Numbered from the stretch's first letter, positions 42,360-51,841 are shown. The stretch: 64,000 bases of DNA from CAIRDP01 sp037138335 (GCA_037138335.1 JBAXIO010000002.1:1-64000), one strand, 5' to 3'. Notes: generated from the sequence alone by a model not told the origin. Translations and numbers: made by a program.

Positions 42360-44195
42360 ATGAAACAAATAATACTAATCTTTCTTTTGCTCCTGGCAGG
42401 GGTGCCCGGTTTTGCACAACAGGATTGGCAAACATGGTATGAACGCTCAGGAGGGACAGAAACTCCGAGGTACCAGCAAACAATTGATTTCTGCAAAAGG
42501 CTTGCTAAGGCTTCAGCCATGGTTCATTACACAGATTTTGGGAAAAGTGCCCAGGGCAGGGATTTGCCCCTGCTTATCATTGATAAAGACGGCCTCACCG
42601 ATCCCTCTGCAATCAGGAAAAAAGGCCGCGTGATCCTGCTACTGCAGGCCTGCATCCATCCGGGAGAGAGCGAAGGAAAGGATGCCGGCCTTTTGCTGGT
42701 CAGAGATATCGTCATCGGTAATGTTGCAAATACGGTTCATAGAACTGCAGTTTACCAGCATAACACCAGCGATGCTGTATTGAAAAACCTTTTAGATGGT
42801 GTTTCCATTATTTTTATACCGATTTTTAATGTTGACGGTCATGAACGCTTTGGCCCGTACAACCGTATCAACCAGAACGGGCCCAAAGAGATGGGGTGGA
42901 GGGTGAATGCAAATAACCTGAACCTGAACCGGGATTATCTCAAAGCGGAAACTCCCGAGATGCAGGCCTGGCTGAAACTCTTTAACCGCTGGATGCCCGA
43001 ATTATTCATTGACAGCCATACTACCGACGGCGCTGATTATCAGTACGTCATCACTTATCTTATGGAAGTATTCGGCGATATGGATGAGGGATTGACAAAA
43101 TGGGCCGGTATGCATTTTATCCCTGAAATGAGAGATCACCTTATGGGCAGCGGGTTCCCTGCATTTCCTTATGTAAATTTCCGCAGGTGGCATGACCCTA
43201 AAAGCGGGCTCATCAGCAGTGTTGCACCCCCCATGCTTTCACAGGGTTATACGGCCCTGAGAAACCGGCCCGGCCTTCTCATCGAAACTCATATGCTGAA
43301 ACCTTACGATAAGCGGGTGGAAGGGACTTACGAATGCATTAAAACCTGCCTCGAGATATTGCAGATAGAGGGAAAGCATTTACAGATGCTTGAACAGCAG
43401 GCTGACCGTTTCCTCGAATCAGCTGATTTTCTGAAAAAACCCTTTCCTCTCCAGTTTGAGACCAGCATGACCGACAGCATGATTATGGATTTCCTTGGGT
43501 TTGAGTATAAGGCGGTGAAAAGCGGGGTCAGCGGGGGTGAATGGATACAGTACAGCCATACCCCTGCAACCTTTAAAATTCCTTATTTCTCCTCTGCCAG
43601 TGCGGTTGTAAGCGTGAACCTGCCCCTGGCTTATATTATTCCCGTTGAATGGGAGGGGGTCATTGAAAGGCTGGTACTTCACAGAGCCGCCATACACCGG
43701 ATCCCAAGGGATACGGTCATCAGCATACAGGCATATAAATTCAGGAACCCGAAATGGCAGCAGGCTCCTTATGAAGGCCACCATGCCCTCATTAATATTG
43801 AGTATGACGAGATCACCGAGACCCGGCTGGTCCCAAAAGGCTCGGCCATTGTATCTTTGAGCCAGCAATGCGGACGTATCATTCCTCATTTCCTTGAGCC
43901 TAAAGGAAATGGCTCAATGCTTTACTGGGGTTATTTTGATGCGGTTTTCGAGCAGAAAGAATATGCTGAGAATTATGTGCTGGAACAAATGGCATTAAAA
44001 ATGATGAACGAAGACCCCTCACTCAGAAAGGAGTTTGAGACAAAGAAAGCTTCTGATACAACTTTTGCCAGATCGCCCCAGGACATACTTAACTGGTTTT
44101 ACAAACAGTCGCCTTATGCCGACAGCCGTCAAAGGATATACCCTGTGGCAAAAATCAGCGACAGGAAGCTGCTGGATGCATTACTTGGGATGTAG
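42360..44195 (+). CDS. M14-family zinc carboxypeptidase-like metallopeptidase
   Basis: 611 residues. Signal peptide ending VPGFAQQ. Zinc ligands H and E in QACIHPGESEGKDAG and H in ELFIDSHTTDG; the likely catalytic glutamate is in GLLIETHML. The C-terminal about 250 residues form an additional beta-rich domain. Exported M14 enzymes trim peptides or cell-wall material; the substrate is unknown. It is a single gene divergent from the TetR gene and convergent with the selenium operon, only 2 bp from its end. Confidence 0.9.
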   Translation: MKQIILIFLLLLAGVPGFAQQDWQTWYERSGGTETPRYQQTIDFCKRLAKASAMVHYTDFGKSAQGRDLPLLIIDKDGLTDPSAIRKKGRVILLLQACIHPGESEGKDAGLLLVRDIVIGNVANTVHRTAVYQHNTSDAVLKNLLDGVSIIFIPIFNVDGHERFGPYNRINQNGPKEMGWRVNANNLNLNRDYLKAETPEMQAWLKLFNRWMPELFIDSHTTDGADYQYVITYLMEVFGDMDEGLTKWAGMHFIPEMRDHLMGSGFPAFPYVNFRRWHDPKSGLISSVAPPMLSQGYTALRNRPGLLIETHMLKPYDKRVEGTYECIKTCLEILQIEGKHLQMLEQQADRFLESADFLKKPFPLQFETSMTDSMIMDFLGFEYKAVKSGVSGGEWIQYSHTPATFKIPYFSSASAVVSVNLPLAYIIPVEWEGVIERLVLHRAAIHRIPRDTVISIQAYKFRNPKWQQAPYEGHHALINIEYDEITETRLVPKGSAIVSLSQQCGRIIPHFLEPKGNGSMLYWGYFDAVFEQKEYAENYVLEQMALKMMNEDPSLRKEFETKKASDTTFARSPQDILNWFYKQSPYADSRQRIYPVAKISDRKLLDALLGM

Positions 44196-44197
44196 GT

Positions 44198-46555
44198 TTA
44201 AATCACGAGAATCCTTTTCTCCCCGGGTATGATCCTTCCTATGACCCGGGCCATCCCCTCGGCGGCGAGGGCCGAACAGGCCCTGACTGCCTGTTCCTGA
44301 GGTAAGGCAACAAGCAGGCCTCCCGAGGTCTGGGCATCGGCCATCAGGATCTTAACCATTTCGGGGACCGATGGCCCGCAATTCAGCATCCCCCTGACGA
44401 ATTCCAGGTTGTTTTTCGTGCCGCCGGGTATCATTCCGGCAACGGCATAATCCCAGGCCGAAGAAATCAGGGGAACTTTTTCCCAGCTGATCTCAGCAAG
44501 CAGTCCGCCAGCCGAGAGCATCTCCTTCAGGTGCCCGAGGAGCCCGAACCCGGTAACATCTGTGCAGGCGTGTACATCGAATTGCTTAAGGATCTCGGCT
44601 GGTCTTTTATTCAGCGCACACATGATCTTAATTGCCTCCTCTGCCGCTTCCCTGCCTGCATAACCTCTTTTGACCGCGGTACTGATGATCCCCGTCCCCA
44701 GGGGTTTTGTCAGTATCAGTGCATCCCAGGCCCGGGGCGTTGAATTCTTCCAGATCTTTTTCGGATGTACCTCACCGCTTACAACCAGTCCGAACTTAGG
44801 TTCTTCATCCTCTATGCTGTGCCCCCCTATGATTGAAATACCCGCTTCAGCAACTTTTTCGGTGGCCCCGAGGATGATGCGCTGAAGCACTTCAAAAGGG
44901 ATCTTCTTTTCAGGGAAGGCAACTATGCTCAGGGCAAAAAGAGGGGTGCCCCCCATCGCCCATATGTCGCTGAGAGCGTTGGCGGCTGCGATTGCCCCAT
45001 AATAGTACGGGTCGTCAACAACCGGGGGTATGAAATCCACGGTCTGTACCAGGGCTTTCTCCTCGCTGAAAAGAAAAACGGCAGCATCATCAGAAGTTTC
45101 AGTCCCAACCAGTACATTTTTCCCCATCGGAGGAGGAATGTTTTTCAGGATCTTCTCAAGCGCCTGGGGCTTGATCTTGCAGGCGCATCCCAGGGCATGG
45201 GTATATTCGGTCAGCCGTATTTCTTTAATTGTGTCTGCGGATGAGTTTTCGGTTTCTTCTCCGCTGAAGGGTTTGCTCTCAATTGGAAAGCCTGTTTCTT
45301 CTTTAACCGCGGATGAGTTTTCGGTTTCATAAACCCCGGAGGGTATGCTTTCGGAAGTATAAGCTGTTGCTGGCTTTTTCAAGGGGTTCTGGAAACTGAT
45401 ACCTGAAATTCCCTTTCCTGCAATGATCTCCACCGCCCTGTCAATTTCTTCTGAAGTACTCATCCTGCCTGAAGAAAACCGTATTGTTCCCAGGGCATAT
45501 TCGCGGGGCACATTCATGGCCAGCAGCACGGCCGAGATGGTTTCAAGCCCTGCATGGCAGGCCGCGCCTGCCGATGCAGCCAATCCTTTCCATTCATTCA
45601 GGAGGAACGAAGCATCCCGCTCCCTGAAACCCAGGCTAAGGGTGTTTGGCAGCCGGTGTTCTGGATGGCCGTTCAGCCTCACACCCGGCACAGCTCCGGC
45701 TATGCCCCGGTGCAGACGGTCACGAAGTGCAGAGTCTGCAATAGATGACCTCCCATCTGCTGACTGCAAACTGCCGGCTGCCGACTGCTGACTGCTGACT
45801 ACTAAATCTGCTGCTTTTCCCAATCCTGCAATCCCCATGATATTCTCGGTGCCGGCCCTGATCCCCTGCTCATGATCGGCCCCGTGCATCATTTTCCGGA
45901 GGTTTATCCCTCTTCTGCAAAACAGGGCGCCAACACCTTTTGGGGCGTAAAATTTATGACCTGCTACCGATAACAGGTCCACATGCATCTTCAATACGTC
46001 AACGGGGATCTTCCCCACCGATTGGGCTGCATCACAATGAAACACGATGCCGTGATCCCTGCATATCCTGCCGATATCTTCAACCGGCTGGATCGTTCCC
46101 ACCTCGTTATTGGCATGCATGATACTGGCAAGGATGGTGCCGGGGCGGATTGCTTTTTTAACATCATCGGGATTGACCATCCCATAGCCGTCGACTTGCA
46201 GAAAGCTGATCTCAAATCCCATCGTGCCCAGGAACCTGCATACCTCTGTAACCGCGGGGTGTTCCACTGCCGATGTGATGATATGCCGGCCCTTGCCGGA
46301 ATGGGCAAAGGCAAATCCTTTCAGCGCCAGGTTGTTTGCTTCAGTGCCTCCGCCGGTGAAAATGATCTCATCAACATGAGAGTTAAGCATAATGGCCAGG
46401 GACTGCCTCGCATTCTCAACCGACTGCCTTGCGATTATCCCAAATTCATGGGAGCTTGACGGGTTCCCATAGATTTCGCCTAGGAATGGGAGTATGGCTT
46501 CCGCAACCCGCGGATCAACGGGGGTTGTTGCATTATAGTCAAGATAAACCGTCAT
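44198..46555 (-). CDS. selD: Fused cysteine desulfurase (NifS/IscS-like) - selenide, water dikinase (SelD)
   Basis: 785 residues. Residues 1-385 are a class V aminotransferase-fold desulfurase, with PLP lysine K201 (SVAGHKFYAP) and catalytic C333 (SAGAACHAG). Residues about 445-785 are SelD with catalytic C457 (ALGCACKIKP) and the GGHSIEDEEPKFGLVVSGEV segment. The first domain could supply selenium from selenocysteine straight to SelD, which makes selenophosphate from selenide and ATP. The linker (about 386-444) holds a duplicated ETENSSA. Residues 254-271 are a low-complexity insert. It overlaps mnmH by 17 bp, so the product probably serves tRNA 2-selenouridine. Confidence 0.9.
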   Translation of the reverse strand: MTVYLDYNATTPVDPRVAEAILPFLGEIYGNPSSSHEFGIIARQSVENARQSLAIMLNSHVDEIIFTGGGTEANNLALKGFAFAHSGKGRHIITSAVEHPAVTEVCRFLGTMGFEISFLQVDGYGMVNPDDVKKAIRPGTILASIMHANNEVGTIQPVEDIGRICRDHGIVFHCDAAQSVGKIPVDVLKMHVDLLSVAGHKFYAPKGVGALFCRRGINLRKMMHGADHEQGIRAGTENIMGIAGLGKAADLVVSSQQSAAGSLQSADGRSSIADSALRDRLHRGIAGAVPGVRLNGHPEHRLPNTLSLGFRERDASFLLNEWKGLAASAGAACHAGLETISAVLLAMNVPREYALGTIRFSSGRMSTSEEIDRAVEIIAGKGISGISFQNPLKKPATAYTSESIPSGVYETENSSAVKEETGFPIESKPFSGEETENSSADTIKEIRLTEYTHALGCACKIKPQALEKILKNIPPPMGKNVLVGTETSDDAAVFLFSEEKALVQTVDFIPPVVDDPYYYGAIAAANALSDIWAMGGTPLFALSIVAFPEKKIPFEVLQRIILGATEKVAEAGISIIGGHSIEDEEPKFGLVVSGEVHPKKIWKNSTPRAWDALILTKPLGTGIISTAVKRGYAGREAAEEAIKIMCALNKRPAEILKQFDVHACTDVTGFGLLGHLKEMLSAGGLLAEISWEKVPLISSAWDYAVAGMIPGGTKNNLEFVRGMLNCGPSVPEMVKILMADAQTSGGLLVALPQEQAVRACSALAAEGMARVIGRIIPGEKRILVI
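45237..45328. repeat. 20-bp direct repeat in the desulfurase-SelD linker
   Basis: GCGGATGAGTTTTCGGTTTC occurs at 45237-45256 and 45309-45328, 72 bp apart and in frame. It encodes the repeated ETENSSA of the linker. Confidence 0.8.
45743..45800. repeat. Low-complexity 7-bp-period insert inside the desulfurase domain
   Basis: Reads CTGACTGCTGACTAC and variants such as GACTGCAAACTGCC. It encodes SSQQSAAGSLQSADGRSS (residues 254-271) in the reading frame. It resembles the low-complexity spacers found between genes elsewhere in the window. Confidence 0.7.
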
Positions 46556-47582
46556 CTTTGCTTTTCTTTAATACTGCCAATATTGCTTTTGCCTGGGCAG
46601 CAGGGGAGCTCCCCTTGAGCTTAAGGCTTATAATATCTTTGTTTGGCCTCTTTTCGATAGCTTTCCTGTAGGCTTTGTCATAATACTCAAGCACAGTACC
46701 CGCCACCCTCCTGAAGTCGCTTTCGCTGAGGGCCTTCATAGCCAGGTTGTAACGGTCGGCTCCGAGCCCCTCCCTGATCCTCGACAATGCATCCGCAAGG
46801 AGGTCCTTGTCATACCCTGCATATTCTGAAACCAGCCTGCTGATCCTTTGGTCCTTATTCAGAACAACTTCTATTAACCGGCCATTTGAGATCTGATCAT
46901 AAACAGGAGGGGGGAGTGCAACTTTTCCTATGCTCCTGCTTTCATCTTCCATCCAGATACGCCTTCTGAAATCCATATCCGCCCAGATCCTGTAAAGATC
47001 GTTCTCAAACTGTTCGTTGCCCGGCTGGGGCCCCTGCCCCAGGGCGCCGAATACCGAACCTTTGTGGGACGCGAGATATTCAAGGTCAATTACCTGTTCC
47101 CCGAGCCCTGAAAGTTCCTTAAGTATGTCGGTCTTCCCGCAGCCGGTATACCCTCCCAGGACCACGATTTTCGCCTTGCGGCCAAAGGATTCACGGATGT
47201 AATGCCGGTAGGCTTTGTACCCCCCTTCCAGAAGGGTAACATGGTACCCTGCCCTCGAGAATACTTCCGACATCATTTCGCTTCGCATCCCGCCCCTCCA
47301 GCAGTATATAGCGACATTGTCTGAGCGGGCCTTTTTTTTCAGTTCATCCAGGTAATGAAAGACTTTTGGGAGCGCAATACCCAGGCCCTTCAGTATTGCC
47401 TGTTCACGGCCTTGCTTATGGTAGAGGGTCCCGATAAGCGTCCTTTCGTCATCCGCAAACAAAGAGATATTAACAGCTGCCGGAATATGCCCTGAAAGAA
47501 ATTCCCCGGGGGAACGCACATCCACAAAACCGTGGGTTCTTTCAAGGTCAAGAAAAGTGCCTGTGTCAGTTTTTAATACCAT
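46539..47582 (-). CDS. mnmH: tRNA 2-selenouridine synthase
   Basis: 347 residues. A rhodanese domain with active-site C94 (YCWRGGMRS) is followed by a P-loop domain (GGYTGCGKT, 143-151), the two-domain plan of MnmH/SelU. It replaces sulfur by selenium at the wobble uridine of Lys, Glu and Gln tRNAs through a geranylated intermediate, using selenophosphate. It is first in an operon overlapping the desulfurase-SelD fusion, a self-contained selenium supply and use module. No selA, selB or selC is seen here. Confidence 0.93.
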   Translation of the reverse strand: MVLKTDTGTFLDLERTHGFVDVRSPGEFLSGHIPAAVNISLFADDERTLIGTLYHKQGREQAILKGLGIALPKVFHYLDELKKKARSDNVAIYCWRGGMRSEMMSEVFSRAGYHVTLLEGGYKAYRHYIRESFGRKAKIVVLGGYTGCGKTDILKELSGLGEQVIDLEYLASHKGSVFGALGQGPQPGNEQFENDLYRIWADMDFRRRIWMEDESRSIGKVALPPPVYDQISNGRLIEVVLNKDQRISRLVSEYAGYDKDLLADALSRIREGLGADRYNLAMKALSESDFRRVAGTVLEYYDKAYRKAIEKRPNKDIISLKLKGSSPAAQAKAILAVLKKSKDDGLS

Positions 47583-47610
47583 GGTTTCAGGGAAGCCGGA
47601 TTCGGTAGTA

Positions 47611-47618
47611 CAAATCTA
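47611..47618 (-). promoter_or_regulatory. -7 box TAGATTTG of mnmH-selD
   Basis: TAnnTTTG on minus, 28 nt before the mnmH ATG at 47582. Confidence 0.5.
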
Positions 47619-47680
47619 CTATTTCAAACAGGATAAACCGTGATTATGCCTTAATTTCTGACAGCTTCCTGTTTTTTACG

Positions 47681-47697
47681 CATCCGGTTTCCGGATG
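47681..47697. promoter_or_regulatory. Palindrome upstream of purF (possible operator)
   Basis: CATCCGG (47681-47687) TTT CCGGATG (47691-47697), a perfect 7-bp inverted repeat about 40 bp upstream of the purF -7 box. It may be a regulator site or chance; there is no T-run for a terminator. Confidence 0.3.
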
Positions 47698-47737
47698 GCT
47701 TGCTCCTGCAAAACAACAGGGGCATGGATTTTTTTTG

Positions 47738-47745
47738 TAATTTTG
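47738..47745 (+). promoter_or_regulatory. -7 box TAATTTTG of purF
   Basis: TAnnTTTG match 23 nt before the ATG at 47769. It rules out the longer in-frame start at 47700. Confidence 0.6.
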
Positions 47746-47768
47746 CAGTTCATTTATCCTGTTCTCGT

Positions 47769-49670
47769 ATGAGCGATTTTATTCATCATGAATGCGGGAT
47801 AGCCCTCGTGAGGCTTCTCAAACCGCTTGAATATTACCTTGCAAAATACGGAACCGCGTTCTATGGCTTGAACAAGCTGCATCTGCTCATGGAGAAACAG
47901 CATAACCGAGGCCAGGATGGGGCAGGGGTTGCAGCTGTAAAATTCGACCTTGAACCGGGGAACCGGTTTATCCACCGCCTGCGTTCCAATGCCGATTCAC
48001 CTATCCAGGATATCTTCGGCAAGATCAATAAAAAGCTCAAGGATATTGAAGAAAGAAACCCCCAAAACCTCCTTGATGTCCAATGGCTGAAGCAGAATGT
48101 AGATTTTATGGGAGAGCTTTACCTGGGCCATCTTCGTTATGGCACGTTCGGAAAGAACTCCACGCTCAATTTACATCCTTTTGTGAGGGAAAATAACTGG
48201 CTCACCAAGAACCTGGTTGTAGCCGGAAATTTCAATCTCACCAATGTGGAAGAACTTTTTAACAAGCTTATCGATCTCGGCCAATACCCCATTGAAACTT
48301 CCGATACCATTACTATCCTGGAGAAGATCGGTCATTTCCTGGATGAAGAGAACGAAGAACTTTACAGGAAATTTAAGGAGCAGGGCTTTAAAAAGCGCGA
48401 AATCACTTTTGAGATTGCCAGGCAGCTGAACGTCCAGAAGATCCTAAGAAAATCAGCTAAATACTGGGACGGGGGATATGTCATTGCCGGGATGTTCGGC
48501 CATGGCGACGCTTTTGTTATGCGGGACCCTTCGGGTATCAGGCCTGCTTTTTACTACAGTAATGACGAGATTGTAGTGGTCACTTCAGAGCGGCCGGTTA
48601 TTCAAACTGTTTTGAATGTAAGTATTGAAACGGTGAACGAACTGAAACCGGGGAATGCACTCATTATTAAGAAAGATGGCCGGGTCAGCGAAAAAGAGTT
48701 TACGAAGCCACTTGAGAAGAGATCCTGTTCATTCGAACGCATTTATTTCTCGCGGGGTACCGATAAGGATATTTACCGGGAGAGAAAGAAACTCGGGAAA
48801 TTCCTGACGCCGGGCATCCTTAATGCGATAGGCCATGACCTCGAGAATACGGTCTTTTCATATATCCCCAACACCGCTATAGATGCCTATTACGGCCTGA
48901 TTGAAGAGCTGGGGCAGTATTGCAACCGCATCAAAGCCGATCGCATCATCGGTGCGGGAAAGAAACTGAGCCGTGAAAAACTTGAGGAGATCCTGAAACT
49001 GCAGCCAAGGGCTGAAAAGGTAGCTGTGAAAGACCTTAAACTGAGGACTTTTATCACGCAGGATTCCCAGCGCGACGACCTTGCCGCCCACGTTTACGAT
49101 GTGACCTGGGGGAGCATCCGTCCGGGCCAGGATAACCTTGTGGTGCTTGACGATTCAATTGTACGTGGAACCACGCTCAAGCAAAGCATAATAAGGATAT
49201 TAAGCAGGCTTGGACCCAAAAAGATTGTCATTGCTTCATCAGCACCCCAGATAAGGTATCCCGACTGCTATGGCATCGATATGGCCAAGATCTCAGATTT
49301 CATTGCATTTAAAGCTGCCATTGCCCTGCTGAAAGAAACCCACCAGGAAGGGGTGATCAACTCGGTTTACAAAAAGGCCAGAGCCCAGCAGAACCTTCCT
49401 AAGGAAAAGATTGTGAATTATGTCAGGGAGATTTACGCTCCATTTACCCCTGAAGAAATAGCCGGTAAGGTTGCCGAGCTGGTAACTCCTCCTGCCTGCC
49501 CGTCGAGCGTGCAAATTGTTTACCAGACAATCGACGACCTTCACAAGGCCTGCCCCGGCCATACCGGAGACTGGTATTTTACGGGTGATTATCCCACACC
49601 CGGGGGAAACAGGGTATCGAACCAGGCGTTCCTTAATTATATTGAGGGGAAAAACGTAAGAGCGTATTAG
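47769..49670 (+). CDS. purF: Amidophosphoribosyltransferase, long form
   Basis: 633 residues. The glutaminase nucleophile is C9 (HHECGIALV) after a short propeptide. The N-terminal Ntn glutaminase domain (to about 290) carries NRGQDGAGVA and HLRYGTFG. The C-terminal phosphoribosyltransferase domain has the PRPP loop VLDDSIVRGTT. It catalyses the first step of purine synthesis. It is longer than the about 500-residue E. coli enzyme because of inserts after the NRGQDG motif, as in other Bacteroidota. It is transcribed alone and convergent with the HIT/greA operon. Confidence 0.9.
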   Translation: MSDFIHHECGIALVRLLKPLEYYLAKYGTAFYGLNKLHLLMEKQHNRGQDGAGVAAVKFDLEPGNRFIHRLRSNADSPIQDIFGKINKKLKDIEERNPQNLLDVQWLKQNVDFMGELYLGHLRYGTFGKNSTLNLHPFVRENNWLTKNLVVAGNFNLTNVEELFNKLIDLGQYPIETSDTITILEKIGHFLDEENEELYRKFKEQGFKKREITFEIARQLNVQKILRKSAKYWDGGYVIAGMFGHGDAFVMRDPSGIRPAFYYSNDEIVVVTSERPVIQTVLNVSIETVNELKPGNALIIKKDGRVSEKEFTKPLEKRSCSFERIYFSRGTDKDIYRERKKLGKFLTPGILNAIGHDLENTVFSYIPNTAIDAYYGLIEELGQYCNRIKADRIIGAGKKLSREKLEEILKLQPRAEKVAVKDLKLRTFITQDSQRDDLAAHVYDVTWGSIRPGQDNLVVLDDSIVRGTTLKQSIIRILSRLGPKKIVIASSAPQIRYPDCYGIDMAKISDFIAFKAAIALLKETHQEGVINSVYKKARAQQNLPKEKIVNYVREIYAPFTPEEIAGKVAELVTPPACPSSVQIVYQTIDDLHKACPGHTGDWYFTGDYPTPGGNRVSNQAFLNYIEGKNVRAY

Positions 49671-49785
49671 GGGAAGACGAATAATGAATATTGAATATCG
49701 AATAACGAATTCAGCAGGATTCATGCAATTATTCGTTATTCGCTTTTAACTTTTCTCCTGAATCCTGCATGCGGCATCCTGATTC
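49671..49785. repeat. Low-complexity spacer with 12-bp inverted repeat (likely terminator)
   Basis: GAATAATGAATATTGAATATCGAAT-like words. A perfect inverted repeat CGAATAACGAAT (49699-49710)/ATTCGTTATTCG (49731-49742) with a 20-nt loop, then CTTTTAACTTTTC. It lies between the convergent purF and HIT genes. Confidence 0.7.
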
Positions 49786-50187
49786 TCATCCGGCCGTTAA
49801 TTTTTCTGTGATCTTCTTCGCTATTGCCTCAAACTCTTCCGGTGTGAACTTTATCTTAGGCTTGCGAAAATCCATATCGTAGATTGTTTTAAGCGGTATC
49901 AGGTGGATATGGGCATGAGGTACTTCCAACCCGATAACGGTGATGCCTATCCTCTGGCATTGTACAACCTTTTCAATGGCTTTGGCGACCTTCTTTGCGA
50001 AATTCCAGAGACCGGCATTGAGTTCATCGTCCACATCAAAGATGTAGTTAATTTCTTTCTTGGGGATCACCAGGGTATGGCCCTCCTGCAGGGGGTTGAC
50101 GTCAAGGAAAGCAAGGAAATTTTCGTCTTCGGCAATTTTATAGCAGGGGATTTCCCCGTTTACGATACGTGTAAAGATGCTGGCCAT
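49786..50187 (-). CDS. HIT-family nucleotide hydrolase/transferase
   Basis: 133 residues. The histidine triad HAHIHLIPL matches the HxHxH signature, preceded by GHTLVIPKKE. It probably acts on nucleoside phosphoramidates or dinucleotides in the cytoplasm. Although the frame is open upstream to 50268, the ATG at 50187 lies 1 bp after the greA stop and begins the conserved MASIFTRIVNGEIPCYKI. Confidence 0.92.
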   Translation of the reverse strand: MASIFTRIVNGEIPCYKIAEDENFLAFLDVNPLQEGHTLVIPKKEINYIFDVDDELNAGLWNFAKKVAKAIEKVVQCQRIGITVIGLEVPHAHIHLIPLKTIYDMDFRKPKIKFTPEEFEAIAKKITEKLTAG

Positions 50188-50188
50188 A

Positions 50189-50674
50189 TCATACGTTTTG
50201 TCTGGAGATCTCAATGATTTCGAAAGCAACGACACCGGCGGGAACCGTGATCTCCACTTTATCGCCAAGGATTTTACCCAGCAGGCCTTTTGCTATCGGT
50301 GAACTCACCGATAGTTTTCCGATCTTGATACTGGCCTCGTTTTCAGGAACCAGGGTGTAAGTGACAAGTGAGCCGTTGCTGGTATTCTTCAGTTTCACAG
50401 TAGAAAAAATAAGGACCTTGCTGTTATCCAGTTTCTTTTCATCAATCAGGCGGGCGTTGCTCAGGGTATCCTGGAGTTTGGATATTTTAAGTTCAAGCAT
50501 GGATTGAGCTTCCTTGGCAGCAGCGTATTCGGCATTTTCCGAGAGGTCGCCTTTATCCCTTGCTTCAGCTATCTGCCTTGAAATGGAAGGTCTTTCCACC
50601 ATGACTAACTGCTGCAGTTCGTCTCTGAGTTTCTGCAGGCCCTCAGGGGTATAGTATTTAATATCCGTCGACAT
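50189..50674 (-). CDS. greA: Transcription elongation factor GreA
   Basis: 161 residues. An N-terminal coiled coil carries the acidic tip (EARDKGDLSENAEYAAAKEA), and a C-terminal globular domain contains GKLSVSSPIAKGLLGKILGD. GreA rescues backtracked RNA polymerase by stimulating transcript cleavage. The start at 50674 (MSTDIKYYT) is preferred over 50704. It forms an operon with the HIT gene. Confidence 0.94.
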   Translation of the reverse strand: MSTDIKYYTPEGLQKLRDELQQLVMVERPSISRQIAEARDKGDLSENAEYAAAKEAQSMLELKISKLQDTLSNARLIDEKKLDNSKVLIFSTVKLKNTSNGSLVTYTLVPENEASIKIGKLSVSSPIAKGLLGKILGDKVEITVPAGVVAFEIIEISRQNV

Positions 50675-50706
50675 AAGTTTCAGATTGAGATCATAATAAG
50701 GCAAAA

Positions 50707-50724
50707 GACCCTTACAAAAGGGTC
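50707..50724 (-). terminator. Terminator of the TonB receptor/T9SS cargo/PorV operon
   Basis: GACCCTT (50707-50713) and AAGGGTC (50718-50724). On the minus strand the stem is followed by TTTTG. It lies between the porV-like stop and the greA start. Confidence 0.6.
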
Positions 50725-50764
50725 CTTTGCGTGCTAAAGAATTTAAACGGGTTATTCGAAAAGA

Positions 50765-51841
50765 CTAAAAATTAAGTTTTAAGCCCACACTATGAGTTCC
50801 TGCATATGGATTACTGCTGCGGTATGAATAATCGATGGCAATACCGCTTCCTTTTTCCTTATTGAAAGGAACAGATACGGTAAAGCCGGCGTTCAGGCCT
50901 GTGAATACTGTTCCGCGGTCCGACAGGTTTGAATTAAACATCCCGCCCTGGTAGGTATACCCTGCACGAATTGAGAAGTAATATTTAAGGGCATATTCAA
51001 GACCAAGAACAAACTGGTCTTTTGTAAATGAGTTGGATGTGAAGTTACCTGCCAGGGTGATCCTGTTAAGATCGTTGATGTTAAAATCATATGAAGCCCC
51101 GATTCTCAATGTAGCGGGAAGTTCATAGGAAGCCGACCTCTGTTCAACTGTGAAAAGGTCATTATCGTTTCCATGGGTGGGAATAATACCACGGAAAGCT
51201 AGACCATCACCGCGGAATTTCAGGTTGGAGCCGATGTTCTTAAGTGCCACACCAAACTTGACCTGTTGTTTTTCCCCTGTAGTATAAAGAACGCCTGCAT
51301 CAATTGCAATGGCCATAGCGCTTGCATCGGCAATAGCTTCATTGACAAGTTTAATGTTCAATCCGCCATAGATGCTGTTTGAAAAGGCTTTTGCGTAAGA
51401 GAGGTTTATGTTAAGATAACTTGGTTTGAATGTGCCTAAACCGCCCTGTGGAGAGTTGGTGGTAGTGATCGTGATTTCACCAAAATTCATGGACATGAAA
51501 GCGGCGCTAAGGACTCCGCCACTTTTCCCGAGGGACTGGCTGAAACCAAAGGCCATCACATTAACCCCTGAACCGGATAACCAGTTAGTGTAGGAAAATA
51601 TGATTTCGGTTCCTTTGGTAAAGGCAGTACCCGCGACATTGGTATACAATGCTTCAAGGCCCTGCGTACTTGAGGTCCCGACGGAGCCCCAGCCTGAACT
51701 TCTGGCCCAGGGGTTGATCAGTAATTCCGATGCACCGGCCTGCCCTGAACGGTCTTTATTACCGGCAGAGGCATGAAAGGTTGGCAGGACAACCAAACCG
51801 ACGAAGAATATTGCAATCAGAAGTCTGTATATATTTTTCAT
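50765..51841 (-). CDS. PorV/PorQ-family outer-membrane protein
   Basis: 358 residues from the ATG at 51841. Signal peptide ending SASAG-like (FHASAGNKDR), then a beta-barrel with amphipathic strands (LRIGASYDFNINDLNRITLA, FSIRAGYTYQGG) ending in VGLKLNF with a terminal aromatic. It resembles the PorV family, which shuttles T9SS cargo at the outer membrane. It follows the giant T9SS cargo gene by 47 bp in the same operon, so it may be a dedicated partner of that cargo (inference). Confidence 0.8.
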   Translation of the reverse strand: MKNIYRLLIAIFFVGLVVLPTFHASAGNKDRSGQAGASELLINPWARSSGWGSVGTSSTQGLEALYTNVAGTAFTKGTEIIFSYTNWLSGSGVNVMAFGFSQSLGKSGGVLSAAFMSMNFGEITITTTNSPQGGLGTFKPSYLNINLSYAKAFSNSIYGGLNIKLVNEAIADASAMAIAIDAGVLYTTGEKQQVKFGVALKNIGSNLKFRGDGLAFRGIIPTHGNDNDLFTVEQRSASYELPATLRIGASYDFNINDLNRITLAGNFTSNSFTKDQFVLGLEYALKYYFSIRAGYTYQGGMFNSNLSDRGTVFTGLNAGFTVSVPFNKEKGSGIAIDYSYRSSNPYAGTHSVGLKLNF

